Shown: positions 1 to 8,236, numbered from the stretch's first letter. The stretch: 37,392 nucleotides of DNA from Scybalocola_A sp900557175 (GCA_937890745.1 CALADH010000025.1:1-37392), one strand, 5' to 3'. Numbers and translations: made by a program. Notes: generated by a model not told the origin, from the sequence alone.

Positions 1-97
1 GAGATGATTATATCTTATTAGCCACTACTGTTACAACTTTATTATAGCACTACACGGCGAATTTAATAATTTACAGGCAAACACCGCCTACGAAATT

Positions 98-853
98 GTG
101 ACAAGAACGATTTATGACCCTGATCAGGCAATGGAAAGTCTTGTGAGCGAACCGTTAAAAGTAAAAACAGTAATCGGTTTCTCATGGCATATCGGCGGAG
201 TTGAGGATGGAAAAACATATGATGCCGGAACATCATTTAAAGCAGATGTGTCAGCAGCCGGACTTGACAATACTTCACCAACTATTGGCGATACACGGTA
301 CAGACCGCTTCGCTGGAACTGGGGCGGTGATGAAAACGGCTACTTTAAAGATGGTATTTACAATACCGAATTCAGAATTACAGATTCAGGCAACTACAGA
401 CTAAATGTCGTTTTCGGACTTGAAACATTCACTGAAAAGGGATGGATCAGCGAAGGCAGAGAAGAAACAGCATCCGTATCTTTTAAAATTGTTGCCAAAG
501 AATTCACGATTAAGGCAACATCCACTGTTGGCGGAAAGCTTTCTCCAACAGGCACATTAACTGTATTGCAGGCCAAAAATTATACGATTAAGATGATTCC
601 TGACAAAGACTATAAACTGGCTAAACTTTTAGTTGACGGCAAAGAAGTCAATGTCAAAGACTTAAAGTACACATTTGAAAACGTTAATAGCAATCACACC
701 ATTCACGCTGTGTTTGAAAAAGCAGGCAAATTAGACGCACCAAAGACCGGCGATGAGACACCGCTTCCATTGTATATAGCAATTGCCGCTGTTTCTCTGC
801 TTGTTATTATCGGTGCTGCCGTATTCGTTGTAAAACGTAATGCCAAAAAATAA
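98..853 (+). CDS. C-terminal part of an LPXTG-like cell-surface protein (N-terminus missing)
   Basis: This is the C-terminal part of a wall-anchored surface protein. Residues about 1-130 look like a beta-rich, Ig-like module. Residues about 135-208 look like a divergent InlB B-type repeat (FTIKATSTVGG through HAVFEKA). The tail has a sortase-type signal (APKTGDETPLPLY), a hydrophobic span and a basic end (KRNAKK). The only in-frame start candidate is the GTG at 98, which has no ribosome binding site, and there is no signal peptide. Coding-like sequence continues upstream in the same frame to a TGA at 5-7, and a short coding-like stretch lies in the next frame at 3-44. The true start is therefore outside the window or separated by a frameshift. 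The ligand is unknown. Confidence 0.7.
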   Translation: MTRTIYDPDQAMESLVSEPLKVKTVIGFSWHIGGVEDGKTYDAGTSFKADVSAAGLDNTSPTIGDTRYRPLRWNWGGDENGYFKDGIYNTEFRITDSGNYRLNVVFGLETFTEKGWISEGREETASVSFKIVAKEFTIKATSTVGGKLSPTGTLTVLQAKNYTIKMIPDKDYKLAKLLVDGKEVNVKDLKYTFENVNSNHTIHAVFEKAGKLDAPKTGDETPLPLYIAIAAVSLLVIIGAAVFVVKRNAKK

Positions 854-894
854 CAAAAACAAATTGCTATCATAAACCGTTCTCCTTGCACAAA

Positions 895-928
895 ATACCC
901 TCCGGCTTAAGCCGGAGGGTATTTTCTT
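895..928. terminator. Bidirectional rho-independent terminator
   Basis: A perfect palindrome (ATACCCTCCGGC, loop TTAA, GCCGGAGGGTAT) is followed by TTTTCTT on the plus strand and by a T-rich run on the minus strand. It lies between the convergent surface-protein gene and spoVG and probably ends both transcripts. Confidence 0.9.
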
Positions 929-945
929 ATACTTTTATACGCCCG

Positions 946-1224
946 TTATTCTTCTCCTGCCTCATTTTCCATAGCAGCAATTTCATATTTTTCAAGAATG
1001 ATCGACTGGATCTTATCGCGTGTTTCAGAATTAATCGGATGTGCGATATCTCTGTACTCGCCGTCGGCAGCCTTACGGCTCGGCATTGCAATAAATAATC
1101 CTTTTTCGCCTTCAATAACTTTAATATCATGAACAACAAATTCATTATCTAAAGTAATTGAAACAACTGCTTTCATCTTTCCCTCTTTAGCTACTTTTCT
1201 AACTCTAACATCTGTTATCTGCAT
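946..1224 (-). CDS. spoVG: SpoVG, nucleic-acid-binding regulator
   Basis: The 92-residue product is full length for SpoVG, a small cytoplasmic DNA/RNA-binding regulator first known from septation and sporulation control and also present in non-sporulating Firmicutes. The N-terminal MQITDVRVRKV, the central GLFIAMPSRK and the following DIAHPINSETR are characteristic of the family, and the C-terminus is acidic. The start is supported by an AAGGGGG ribosome binding site. Only 44 bases separate the start from the first 138-bp structured repeat upstream. No clear vegetative or sigma-H promoter is visible in that gap, so transcription may start within the repeat region or read through from glgCD. 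Confidence 0.95.
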   Translation of the reverse strand: MQITDVRVRKVAKEGKMKAVVSITLDNEFVVHDIKVIEGEKGLFIAMPSRKAADGEYRDIAHPINSETRDKIQSIILEKYEIAAMENEAGEE

Positions 1225-1268
1225 AACGTGTATCCCCCTTCTATTTTGTCAGCTTGAAGTCTTTGGTC

Positions 1269-1406
1269 TTTCATGCTCCCGCATTCCTAAAACACTCGTA
1301 CTCCGCTCATTTTTCAACGAAAAATGGCTCCCTACTCGTGTTTTGCGGGACTCAAGACCTTTGCTTCAGATGCAAGTACTCTTGCACTGCTGCAAGGTCT
1401 TGGTCC
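1269..1406. repeat. 138-bp structured intergenic repeat, copy 1
   Basis: This is the first of two identical 138-bp copies. On the minus strand it can fold into two stem-loops. One has outer arms at 1355-1361 and 1394-1400 (AGACCTT/AAGGTCT) enclosing TGCAAG-AGTA-CTTGCA. The other has outer arms at 1278-1283 and 1344-1349 (CCCGCA/TGCGGG) and an inner CATTTTTC/GAAAAATG hairpin at 1308-1326. It has no coding potential that I trust. Confidence 0.9.
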
Positions 1407-1450
1407 TACTTAGTCCTTATTCTTCTATGATGATACCGGACTGCTCCGCA

Positions 1451-1588
1451 TTTCATGCTCCCGCATTCCTAAAACACTCGTACTCCGCTCATTTTTCAAC
1501 GAAAAATGGCTCCCTACTCGTGTTTTGCGGGACTCAAGACCTTTGCTTCAGATGCAAGTACTCTTGCACTGCTGCAAGGTCTTGGTCC
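1451..1588. repeat. 138-bp structured intergenic repeat, copy 2
   Basis: This copy is base-for-base identical to 1269-1406, in the same orientation, with a 44-bp unique spacer and a period of 182 bp. It sits immediately downstream of the glgD stop codon on the minus strand. It may act as a transcript processing, termination or stability element, or be a non-autonomous mobile repeat. Confidence 0.9.
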
Positions 1589-1597
1589 CTTGTATCA

Positions 1598-2722
1598 TCA
1601 TATGATGTATCTTTCGTTGGCTTCGACAACGATTTTTATATCGTCTTCTTTGCCGATGTAGGATGTGTTTGCGCGGATTGTGTCACGGCTCTCGACAATA
1701 CAGTTTTCAATGACTGTGTTGTCGCCAATGTAAACATCATTCAGGATAATTGAATTTTTAATGACACAGTTGCTTCCGACATAAACTTTCTTAAACAGAA
1801 TTGAATTTTCAACACGTCCGTTAATGATACAGCCGCTGGAAACAAGACTGTTTTTTATGTATGCGCCCGGATTGTATTTTGCCGGCGGCAAATCTGCAAC
1901 CTTTGTGAGCACGTTCGGATACTGCTTAAAGAAATAGTCTCTGACGTCTTTCTTCAAAAAGTCCATATTTGTTCTGAAATAAGAATCTACTGTTGCGATA
2001 TTTCTCCAGTAGCTGTCCATCTTATAGCCATAAATCTTCTTCTGCTCTTTGTATCTTACAAGAATATCCTGTACAAAATCATAGCGGCCTTCTTCATTAC
2101 ATTTTTCAATTAAATCAATGAGATGGCGTCTTCTGATTACATAAATACCTGTAGACACGCAATTTTCCTTAGCTACAAGCGGTTTTTCTTCAAATTCACG
2201 GATACGGCCTGTCTCATCCATTTTGACAATACCAAATCTTGTAAGGTCATCATCACCTTCAGCCATTTCCTTATAAACAACGGTAATATCCGCTTTCTTT
2301 TCAATATGGTACTCTAATACCTTTGTATAATCCATCTTATACACGCCGTCGCCGGAAGCGATGATAACATATGGTTCATGACTGTTCTTAAGGAAATCAA
2401 TGTTTTGCCATATGGCATCCGCTGTACCTCTGTACCAGTAGCTGCTGTCTGCTGTAATTGACGGTGTTAAAATATAAAGTCCGCCCTGTTTTCTTCCGAA
2501 ATCCCACCATTTCGAGGAATTCATATGATGATTTAAAGACTTGGAATTGTACTGTGTCAGCACAGCGACTTTCTTCACATGTGAATTGGACATATTGCTT
2601 AAAGCAAAGTCAATCGCTCTGTAGCTGCCGGCAACCGGCATTGCCGCTACCGCACGTTTTTTAGATAACTCCTGCATCCTGTTATTGTTTCCGCCTGCTA
2701 AAATAATACCAATTGCTCTCAT
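1598..2722 (-). CDS. glgD: Glycogen biosynthesis protein GlgD (ADP-glucose pyrophosphorylase regulatory paralogue)
   Basis: The 374-residue product belongs to the sugar nucleotidyltransferase family. An N-terminal nucleotidyltransferase fold is followed by a C-terminal left-handed beta-helix region, visible as repeats such as NSIILNDVYIGDNTVIENCIV. The N-terminal loop reads LAGGNNNRMQELSKKRA instead of the GxGxRL loop of GlgC, and the catalytic GDHIY motif is SGDGVYKMDY. Both changes are typical of GlgD, which is thought to form a heteromer with GlgC and modulate it. Its start overlaps the glgC stop by one base (TAATG), so the two are probably translationally coupled. The 3' end abuts the structured repeats. 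Confidence 0.95.
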   Translation of the reverse strand: MRAIGIILAGGNNNRMQELSKKRAVAAMPVAGSYRAIDFALSNMSNSHVKKVAVLTQYNSKSLNHHMNSSKWWDFGRKQGGLYILTPSITADSSYWYRGTADAIWQNIDFLKNSHEPYVIIASGDGVYKMDYTKVLEYHIEKKADITVVYKEMAEGDDDLTRFGIVKMDETGRIREFEEKPLVAKENCVSTGIYVIRRRHLIDLIEKCNEEGRYDFVQDILVRYKEQKKIYGYKMDSYWRNIATVDSYFRTNMDFLKKDVRDYFFKQYPNVLTKVADLPPAKYNPGAYIKNSLVSSGCIINGRVENSILFKKVYVGSNCVIKNSIILNDVYIGDNTVIENCIVESRDTIRANTSYIGKEDDIKIVVEANERYII

Positions 2723-3993
2723 TACAATTCACCTGCCTTAACTATACAATGTCCGCTTTCAAGTAATCCGTCAGGATAATCTTCTTTTGTTGTTTCTCCG
2801 ACGATTGCGGTATTCTTTCCGATAGAAACATCATCCGGAATGACCGAGCCTTCGGAAATTGTTACTAAATCAAATGCATAAACCTTTGGATTCACAAGGT
2901 TTTCAGCATATTCGCCGACGCCCATCTTTACATGATTGCCGACTTTTATATTCTCAGCGATAATTGCCTTATCAATCGTACAATTCTCGCCGATCTCACT
3001 GCCTGTCATAATAATGGAATCTCTGACGACTGTACCCTCGCCGATTGTCACACCGGCACCGATGACACTGTTGATCACTTCACCGTAAATCTCAGAGCCT
3101 TCGCCGATAATACAGCGTTCTACCTTAGAATTCTCCCCGAAATACTGAGGTGCTGTCTCATCACTGTTTGTATAGATTTTCCAAAATTCCTCATACAGAT
3201 TAAATTCAGGAATGATATCAATCAACTCCATGTTTGACTCCCAATATGCACCGAGCGTTCCGACATCCTTCCAATAACCATTAAATTCATAAACATAGGC
3301 TTTATGATTCTTTTCATGAATATATGGAATAACATGCTTACCAAAATCACAGCCCGGCTGATCTTTTAATGTAAGCAGAGCCTCCTTAAGCACTGACCAT
3401 TTAAAAATATAAATACCCATTGAGGCAAGATTGGAATGAGGATGTTCAGGTTTCTCCTCAAATTCCTGCACATTACTGTTATCATCACAAATAACAACAC
3501 CAAAACGGCTTGCATCCTCCCATGGCACAGGCATACATGCAATTGTAACATCGGCATCCTTAGCCTTATGGAAATCAAGCATCACTTCATAATCCATCTT
3601 ATAAATATGGTCCCCACCAAGAATCAGCACATATTCCGGATTATGGGCTTCTATGTATTCAATATTCTGGTAAATAGCATTGGCTGTACCTGTATACCAG
3701 TCTGAATTTTCCTTCTTCTCATACGGTGGAAGTAATGTCACACCACCATAGTTCTTGTCCAAATCCCATGGAATACCGATTCCGATGTGCGTATTTAATC
3801 TAAGATGTCTGTACTGCGTCAGTACGCCAACTGTATCAACGCCTGAATTAATACAGTTGCTCAGCGGGAAGTCGATAATACGGTACTTGCCGCCGAAAGA
3901 TACTGCCGGTTTTGCAACATTTGCTGTTAATACACCAAGTCTGCTTCCCTGCCCGCCTGCTAAAAGCATGGCTATCATTTCCTTCTTAATCAC
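2722..3993 (-). CDS. glgC: Glucose-1-phosphate adenylyltransferase
   Basis: GlgC (EC 2.7.7.27) makes ADP-glucose from glucose-1-phosphate and ATP, the committed step of bacterial glycogen synthesis. Visible motifs are LLAGGQGSRLGVLT (residues 10-23), GTANAIYQN (about 102-110), GGDHIYKMDY (126-135, containing the catalytic Asp) and FEEKPEHP, followed by hexapeptide-like beta-helix repeats. The 423-residue length is normal. The start is a GTG preceded by an AGAGGTGG ribosome binding site. It is the first gene of glgC-glgD and has its own promoter at 4032-4060. Confidence 0.97.
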   Translation of the reverse strand: MIKKEMIAMLLAGGQGSRLGVLTANVAKPAVSFGGKYRIIDFPLSNCINSGVDTVGVLTQYRHLRLNTHIGIGIPWDLDKNYGGVTLLPPYEKKENSDWYTGTANAIYQNIEYIEAHNPEYVLILGGDHIYKMDYEVMLDFHKAKDADVTIACMPVPWEDASRFGVVICDDNSNVQEFEEKPEHPHSNLASMGIYIFKWSVLKEALLTLKDQPGCDFGKHVIPYIHEKNHKAYVYEFNGYWKDVGTLGAYWESNMELIDIIPEFNLYEEFWKIYTNSDETAPQYFGENSKVERCIIGEGSEIYGEVINSVIGAGVTIGEGTVVRDSIIMTGSEIGENCTIDKAIIAENIKVGNHVKMGVGEYAENLVNPKVYAFDLVTISEGSVIPDDVSIGKNTAIVGETTKEDYPDGLLESGHCIVKAGEL

Positions 3994-4031
3994 GTTACCA
4001 CCTCTTGTTGTTTAATTAGTTTATGTCATAT

Positions 4032-4060
4032 ATTATATCACTATTTTTTCAAAATGTGAA
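4032..4060 (-). promoter_or_regulatory. Sigma-A-type promoter for glgCD
   Basis: On the minus strand, TTCACA (4055-4060) lies 17 bases upstream of a perfect TATAAT (4032-4037). This is about 35-40 bases before the glgC GTG. Confidence 0.65.
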
Positions 4061-4271
4061 CACTAATTACCAATTTTTTTTGTATTTTTACACTTTTTTT
4101 ATCTATATTCTATATTTCTTTTTCTACATTTTCCAAGACTTTTCGACAATTTTGCACAATTTTAACCCGCTTTTTTTATATATTTTTCCATTTTTATTGG
4201 ATTTTGTCAAACGTACTGTCCTACAAAATGAGCATGAAACTGAAACTTTCTTGGAGATTTTTAATAAAAAC
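4061..4271. other. T-rich divergent intergenic DNA
   Basis: This is the middle of the gap between the divergent glgC and murC genes. The plus strand is extremely T-rich with many T4-T7 runs. I find no credible ORF, RNA gene or strong hairpin here. Confidence 0.6.
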
Positions 4272-4301
4272 TTTACTTTTTCTTCCTACTGTGTTTATAA
4301 T
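4272..4301 (+). promoter_or_regulatory. Candidate promoter for murC
   Basis: TTTACT (4272-4277), an 18-base spacer and TATAAT (4296-4301) lie about 50 bases upstream of the murC ATG. The -35 box is weak. Confidence 0.45.
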
Positions 4302-4349
4302 GATGATGGGTTTTTATATTCCAAATAATTCTGATAGGATGTGTAAGCT

Positions 4350-5729
4350 ATGTATCATATTAATTTTAATATACCTGAAAAAATCCATTTTATGGGTATC
4401 GGCGGCATCAGCATGAGCGGCCTTGCCGAAATTCTCTTAGACCGGGGCTTTACAATCAGCGGCTCTGACCGGGCGCCGTCAGCCATTACAAAGCATCTTG
4501 AAGCCAAAGGTGTTCATATTGCCTATGGCCAGTGCGCAGACAATATTACAGATGACATTCACGCGGTTGTTTACACTGCCGCCATTCATCCTGACAATCC
4601 TGAATTTGCCGAGGCTGTCAAAAAAGGAATCCCTATGCTTGACCGCGCTGAGCTTCTCGGACAGATTATGAGCCACTATAAAAATTCTGTCGCAGTTGCC
4701 GGCACACATGGCAAAACAACAACGACATCCATGCTCAGTCACATTTTTCTTCAGGCAAAAACCGATCCGACCATTTCTGTCGGCGGTATTTTAAAAGCGA
4801 TTCACGGAAATATAAGAATCGGCCGCTCTGAAAACTTCATCACCGAAGCATGTGAATACACAAACAGTTTTTTAAAGTTTAATCCGAAAATTGAAGTTAT
4901 ATTAAATATAGAAGAAGACCATTTAGACTTTTTCAAGGATATTAACGATATCCGTAATTCCTTTAAAGCCTTTGCCGGCAAATTGCCTGACGATGGCACA
5001 TTGATTATCAACGGCGAAATTGACAATATTGATGAAATTACTGAAGGCCTTCAATGCCGTGTCATTACATACGGACTTGAGAATCATTTTGAATACAACG
5101 CCCGCAATATCACATTTAATGAGCAGGGTGCCGGACAGTTTGACCTTTACCACAATGATACGTTCAAAGAGCATATAAAACTCAGCGTCACCGGACTGCA
5201 TAATGTATCTAATGCACTTTCCGCTATCGCCGCTTCCGAAGCGCTTCATCTGTCTATGGAGGATATTAAAGCCGGCCTTAAAGCATTTGAGGGAACTGAC
5301 AGACGCTTTGAATATAAAGGCGACTATCACGGTATTACAATTATTGATGACTATGCCCATCATCCGACGGAAATCACGGCGACATTGACAGCCGCGAGAA
5401 ATTATCCGCATAAAAATATATGGTGCGTCTTCCAGCCGCACACCTACACGCGGACAAAGGCATTTCTCCACGAATTTGCCGAATCCCTCTCACTTGCCGA
5501 CTATGTTGTTCTCGCAGATATTTTTGCCGCAAGAGAAACCGATCCGGGCGATATACACTCAACTGATATTCAAAAGCTTATTGAAGCCAAAGGCGTGCCT
5601 GCCTACTATTTTTCTTCATTTGAAGAAATTGAAAAGTTTTTGTCCGAAAAATGTACCCACGGTGATTTGTTGATAACTATGGGTGCCGGAGATGTTGTAA
5701 ATATTGGCGAAGCACTGCTTTCCGAATAG
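4350..5729 (+). CDS. murC: UDP-N-acetylmuramate--L-alanine ligase
   Basis: MurC (EC 6.3.2.8) adds L-alanine to UDP-MurNAc with ATP hydrolysis, the first amino-acid step of peptidoglycan precursor synthesis in the cytoplasm. The 459-residue protein shows all three Mur ligase regions: the N-terminal UDP-binding Rossmann segment FMGIGGISMSGLA (about residues 14-26), the ATP P-loop GTHGKTTTT (about 118-126), the central ILNIEEDHLDFF, and the C-terminal DDYAHHPTE and FQPHTYTRT motifs. The ribosome binding site is weak (AGGATG). The stop codon directly abuts the first DnaA box downstream. Confidence 0.97.
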   Translation: MYHINFNIPEKIHFMGIGGISMSGLAEILLDRGFTISGSDRAPSAITKHLEAKGVHIAYGQCADNITDDIHAVVYTAAIHPDNPEFAEAVKKGIPMLDRAELLGQIMSHYKNSVAVAGTHGKTTTTSMLSHIFLQAKTDPTISVGGILKAIHGNIRIGRSENFITEACEYTNSFLKFNPKIEVILNIEEDHLDFFKDINDIRNSFKAFAGKLPDDGTLIINGEIDNIDEITEGLQCRVITYGLENHFEYNARNITFNEQGAGQFDLYHNDTFKEHIKLSVTGLHNVSNALSAIAASEALHLSMEDIKAGLKAFEGTDRRFEYKGDYHGITIIDDYAHHPTEITATLTAARNYPHKNIWCVFQPHTYTRTKAFLHEFAESLSLADYVVLADIFAARETDPGDIHSTDIQKLIEAKGVPAYYFSSFEEIEKFLSEKCTHGDLLITMGAGDVVNIGEALLSE

Positions 5730-5747
5730 TTATCCACATTATCCACA
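5730..5747 (+). promoter_or_regulatory. DnaA boxes, abutting pair
   Basis: Two perfect consensus DnaA boxes (TTATCCACA) occur head to tail with no gap at 5730-5738 and 5739-5747, starting one base after the murC stop codon. The 19-bp string TTATCCACATTATCCACAA recurs at 5897-5915. Confidence 0.85.
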
Positions 5748-5764
5748 AGGTTGTACACTGTTTT

Positions 5765-5786
5765 TGTGTATAAACTTTGTGGATAT
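5765..5786 (-). promoter_or_regulatory. Two reverse-oriented DnaA-box-like sites
   Basis: On the minus strand, TTATACACA (5765-5773, fits the relaxed TTATNCACA consensus) and ATATCCACA (5778-5786, one mismatch) face the forward boxes on either side. Confidence 0.6.
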
Positions 5787-5896
5787 TTTTATTTACATAA
5801 CATATGTTACTGTTTTTCGACATATATCGAGTTTATGCGATAAAATGACTGTTTTTCGGCCATCCATAATCTTTGTCCTCCAATTATGTCCACTTT

Positions 5897-5923
5897 TTAT
5901 CCACATTATCCACAATATCCACA
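5897..5923 (+). promoter_or_regulatory. DnaA boxes, abutting triplet
   Basis: Three 9-mers abut exactly: TTATCCACA (5897-5905), TTATCCACA (5906-5914) and ATATCCACA (5915-5923). They lie about 38 bases upstream of the candidate -35 box of the dnaD-dnaI operon. Confidence 0.85.
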
Positions 5924-5960
5924 TTACACTTTACTTTCTGCCGTCGCCCCATTGTGGCTA

Positions 5961-5989
5961 TTCTCAAAATTTGATAACTATGATATACT
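5961..5989 (+). promoter_or_regulatory. Candidate promoter for the dnaD-dnaI operon
   Basis: TTCTCA (5961-5966), 17 bases, and TATACT (5984-5989) with a TG extension just before the -10 box (TGATATACT). It lies about 39 bases before the ATG of the dnaD-like gene. Confidence 0.45.
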
Positions 5990-6027
5990 GATACAACAAA
6001 TACAACACAAATGAAAGCGGGAAGCTT

Positions 6028-7155
6028 ATGAAATTAAAGATTCATTCCAAAGTCGCAGAAACAGCAACAGTGATTCCCAATATTTTTTTTGATACATATA
6101 TGCCCAAAGCCAACGGAGAATTTTTAAAGGTTTATCTTTATCTGTACCGCTGGCATACTGACAGCACAAAGGAAATTTCTATTGCCTCTGTGGCCGATAC
6201 ACTTGACCTTACAGAGGGCGACGTCATCCGCGCCCTCAAATACTGGCAGGAAGAAGGTCTTCTTGCCCTTATGACAGACCAGACCAATATGACAATCGAA
6301 GAAATTATTATGCTGCCGCTGTCTTCCCGGACATCGGCACATACAGTGCAAACCTCAGGTATGATGAAATCAGCTGCCGCCAAAGCGCCTGATTTTTCAA
6401 AACCATCCTATACAATGAATGAAATTCAAAATTTTTCCGTTGAAAATGACGGAGATAAGCTGTTCTTTGTTATCGGACAATACCTCGGACGGCCTTTAAG
6501 CCAGACTGACACAAATACAATTGTGTTCTTCCATGAACGGCTCGGTTTTTCCATTGATTTAATCGAATATCTTTTTGAATATTGTGTTTCCAACAATCAC
6601 CGGAGTATTCATTATATTGAAAAGGTTGCCATATCATGGGCAGAAAAAGGGATACAAACAGTATCTGCCGCCAAAGCACAGAGCACAGCCTATAATAAAA
6701 CAAATTATGCTGTATTAAAAGCTTTCGGAATTACAGGCCGGGCGCCGACAGAAGGTGAAATCGACTTTATTAAACGCTGGCATGAAGATTATTGTTTTCC
6801 AATGCCGCTTATTTTAGAAGCCTGCCGCCGGACAATGCTTGCAACCCACAATCCGAGTTTTGAATATACCGATAAAATCCTAAAAAACTGGAAAACTAAA
6901 CATGTAACAAATATGGAAGACATCGCCGCACTGGATGCCGCCTACGAAACGTCAAAAAAAGCCGCTGCAAAAAAAGCTGACACTCAAAGAGGCGCCGTTC
7001 AAAAAGCGTACAGTCAAAAAGCGTCCGATCAAAACGATACCTTAAAAGAGGATGGCGTCCGCCGGTATGGCAGCCGCTTCGGTAATTTTGACCAGCGTGT
7101 TTATAACTACAATGATCTTGAACAAAAGCTCGCAAAAAAGCTTCAGAAGCATTAG
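6028..7155 (+). CDS. DnaD-domain replication initiation/restart protein
   Basis: This 375-residue primosomal protein is of the DnaD/DnaB type. These proteins remodel DNA and help recruit the helicase loader at origins or stalled forks. Residues about 1-100 form a winged-helix-like N-terminal domain (FLKVYLYLYRW, then SIASVADTLDLTEGDVIRALKYWQ). Two tandem DnaB_2-type helical domains follow, at about 150-215 (IGQYLGRPLSQTDTNTIVFF) and 230-295 (FGITGRAPTEGEIDFIKRWH). A low-complexity Lys/Ala/Gln linker and a basic C-terminus end the protein. It lies 12 bases upstream of the helicase-loader gene, the partner expected for this family. DnaA boxes upstream suggest DnaA control. Confidence 0.9.
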   Translation: MKLKIHSKVAETATVIPNIFFDTYMPKANGEFLKVYLYLYRWHTDSTKEISIASVADTLDLTEGDVIRALKYWQEEGLLALMTDQTNMTIEEIIMLPLSSRTSAHTVQTSGMMKSAAAKAPDFSKPSYTMNEIQNFSVENDGDKLFFVIGQYLGRPLSQTDTNTIVFFHERLGFSIDLIEYLFEYCVSNNHRSIHYIEKVAISWAEKGIQTVSAAKAQSTAYNKTNYAVLKAFGITGRAPTEGEIDFIKRWHEDYCFPMPLILEACRRTMLATHNPSFEYTDKILKNWKTKHVTNMEDIAALDAAYETSKKAAAKKADTQRGAVQKAYSQKASDQNDTLKEDGVRRYGSRFGNFDQRVYNYNDLEQKLAKKLQKH

Positions 7156-7167
7156 AAAGGAGCGCCT

Positions 7168-8154
7168 ATGCCACTGAAAAATTCTCAATACAATACAATT
7201 ATGCGCCGGTATGATTTAACACGTCAGGCTGCTGCTGCCGACCGCCGTCAGCGTCTTGAAGCAATCTATGCGCTTGTACCGGGTTTTTCACAGCTCGACG
7301 AGGCAATTGCCGCTGCCGCTGCCGACCACGCCCGCGCAAAAATTTCCGGTCAGGCCGTCAGCTCCGCGGATCTTCATTCCAGACTTTCTGCGCTGGAAGA
7401 AAAAAAAGCTGTACTTTTAAAGGCTGCCGGCTACCCTGAGGACTATCTAGAAATCAAGTACACATGTCCCGAATGTAAAGATACCGGCTTTATTGACGGT
7501 CAAAAGTGCCACTGCTTTAAACAGGCAGTTGTCGATCTTGTATATGCCCAGTCTAATATTAAAGACAGGCTTGAAGAAGAAAATTTTGACAGTTTTGATA
7601 TAAGCTATTATTCAGATGAAATTAACCCCAAACTCGGCATCAGTCCAAGAGAGAATATGCGTACCGTGCTTAAAACATGTATGGATTTTATCCGGAATTT
7701 TGACGATGCATCCGGCAACCTTTTATTTTACGGTCACACCGGCGTCGGAAAGACTTTTTTATCAAACTGTATTGCCAAAGCACTTTTAGACACGGCGCAC
7801 ACTGTCATCTATCTGTCCGCGCCGCAGCTTGTGGAAGTGCTTGAGCGGCATACGTTCGGACGCGATGACGAAAGCCAGAATATCGATGAGATGCCTGAAT
7901 ATATCAATGACTGCGACCTTTTAATCATTGACGATTTAGGCACAGAGATGAACAACTTTTTTACGGCATCACGGCTTTTTTCCTGCTTAAACGGACGGCA
8001 GCTCAGAAAGAAAGCAACCATTATTTCAACAAATCTTTCACTGGATGACTTACAGGAAATCTACAGTGAACGTATTTTCTCCCGGCTTATAAGTAACTAT
8101 CAGGTGACACTGATTATCGGTGATGATATACGAATTAAAAAAGCAATTTCATAA
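7168..8154 (+). CDS. dnaC: DnaI/DnaC-type replicative helicase loader ATPase
   Basis: This 328-residue AAA+ ATPase loads the replicative helicase onto single-stranded DNA. An N-terminal helical region is followed by a zinc-binding cluster (C100, C103, C114, C116 in CPECKDTGFIDGQKCHC), then Walker A GHTGVGKT (189-196), Walker B DLLIIDDLG and a sensor-like IISTN. The zinc N-domain plus AAA+ domain is the DnaI-like arrangement of Firmicutes. The ribosome binding site is AAAGGAG. It forms an operon with the dnaD-like gene; an 82-base gap then separates it from prs, which appears to have its own promoter. Confidence 0.92.
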   Translation: MPLKNSQYNTIMRRYDLTRQAAAADRRQRLEAIYALVPGFSQLDEAIAAAAADHARAKISGQAVSSADLHSRLSALEEKKAVLLKAAGYPEDYLEIKYTCPECKDTGFIDGQKCHCFKQAVVDLVYAQSNIKDRLEEENFDSFDISYYSDEINPKLGISPRENMRTVLKTCMDFIRNFDDASGNLLFYGHTGVGKTFLSNCIAKALLDTAHTVIYLSAPQLVEVLERHTFGRDDESQNIDEMPEYINDCDLLIIDDLGTEMNNFFTASRLFSCLNGRQLRKKATIISTNLSLDDLQEIYSERIFSRLISNYQVTLIIGDDIRIKKAIS

Positions 8155-8182
8155 AAAGGTCTTGTCATTTTTTGTCGGATTG

Positions 8183-8211
8183 TTTACAATGGTGATGAGA
8201 TAATAGATTAT
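8183..8211 (+). promoter_or_regulatory. Possible prs promoter
   Basis: TTTACA (8183-8188), 17 bases and GATTAT (8206-8211) lie about 25 bases before the prs ATG. The -10 box is poor; other registers are possible. Confidence 0.3.
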
Positions 8212-8236
8212 GTGTATACATGTACGGAGGTAAATC

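Noticed and set aside
1343..1753. 136-codon plus-strand ORF across the repeats and the end of glgD
   Set aside because: It is a translation of the two identical repeats plus glgD antisense, so its protein repeat is a by-product.
4923..5471. 182-codon minus-strand ORF inside murC
   Set aside because: It is the antisense shadow of a clearly conserved murC and has no ribosome binding site or family match.
5730..5923. Calling the DnaA-box cluster the chromosomal origin
   Set aside because: No dnaA, dnaN, recF or gyrase genes are nearby and no GC-skew data are available; a regulatory or ectopic cluster is equally likely.
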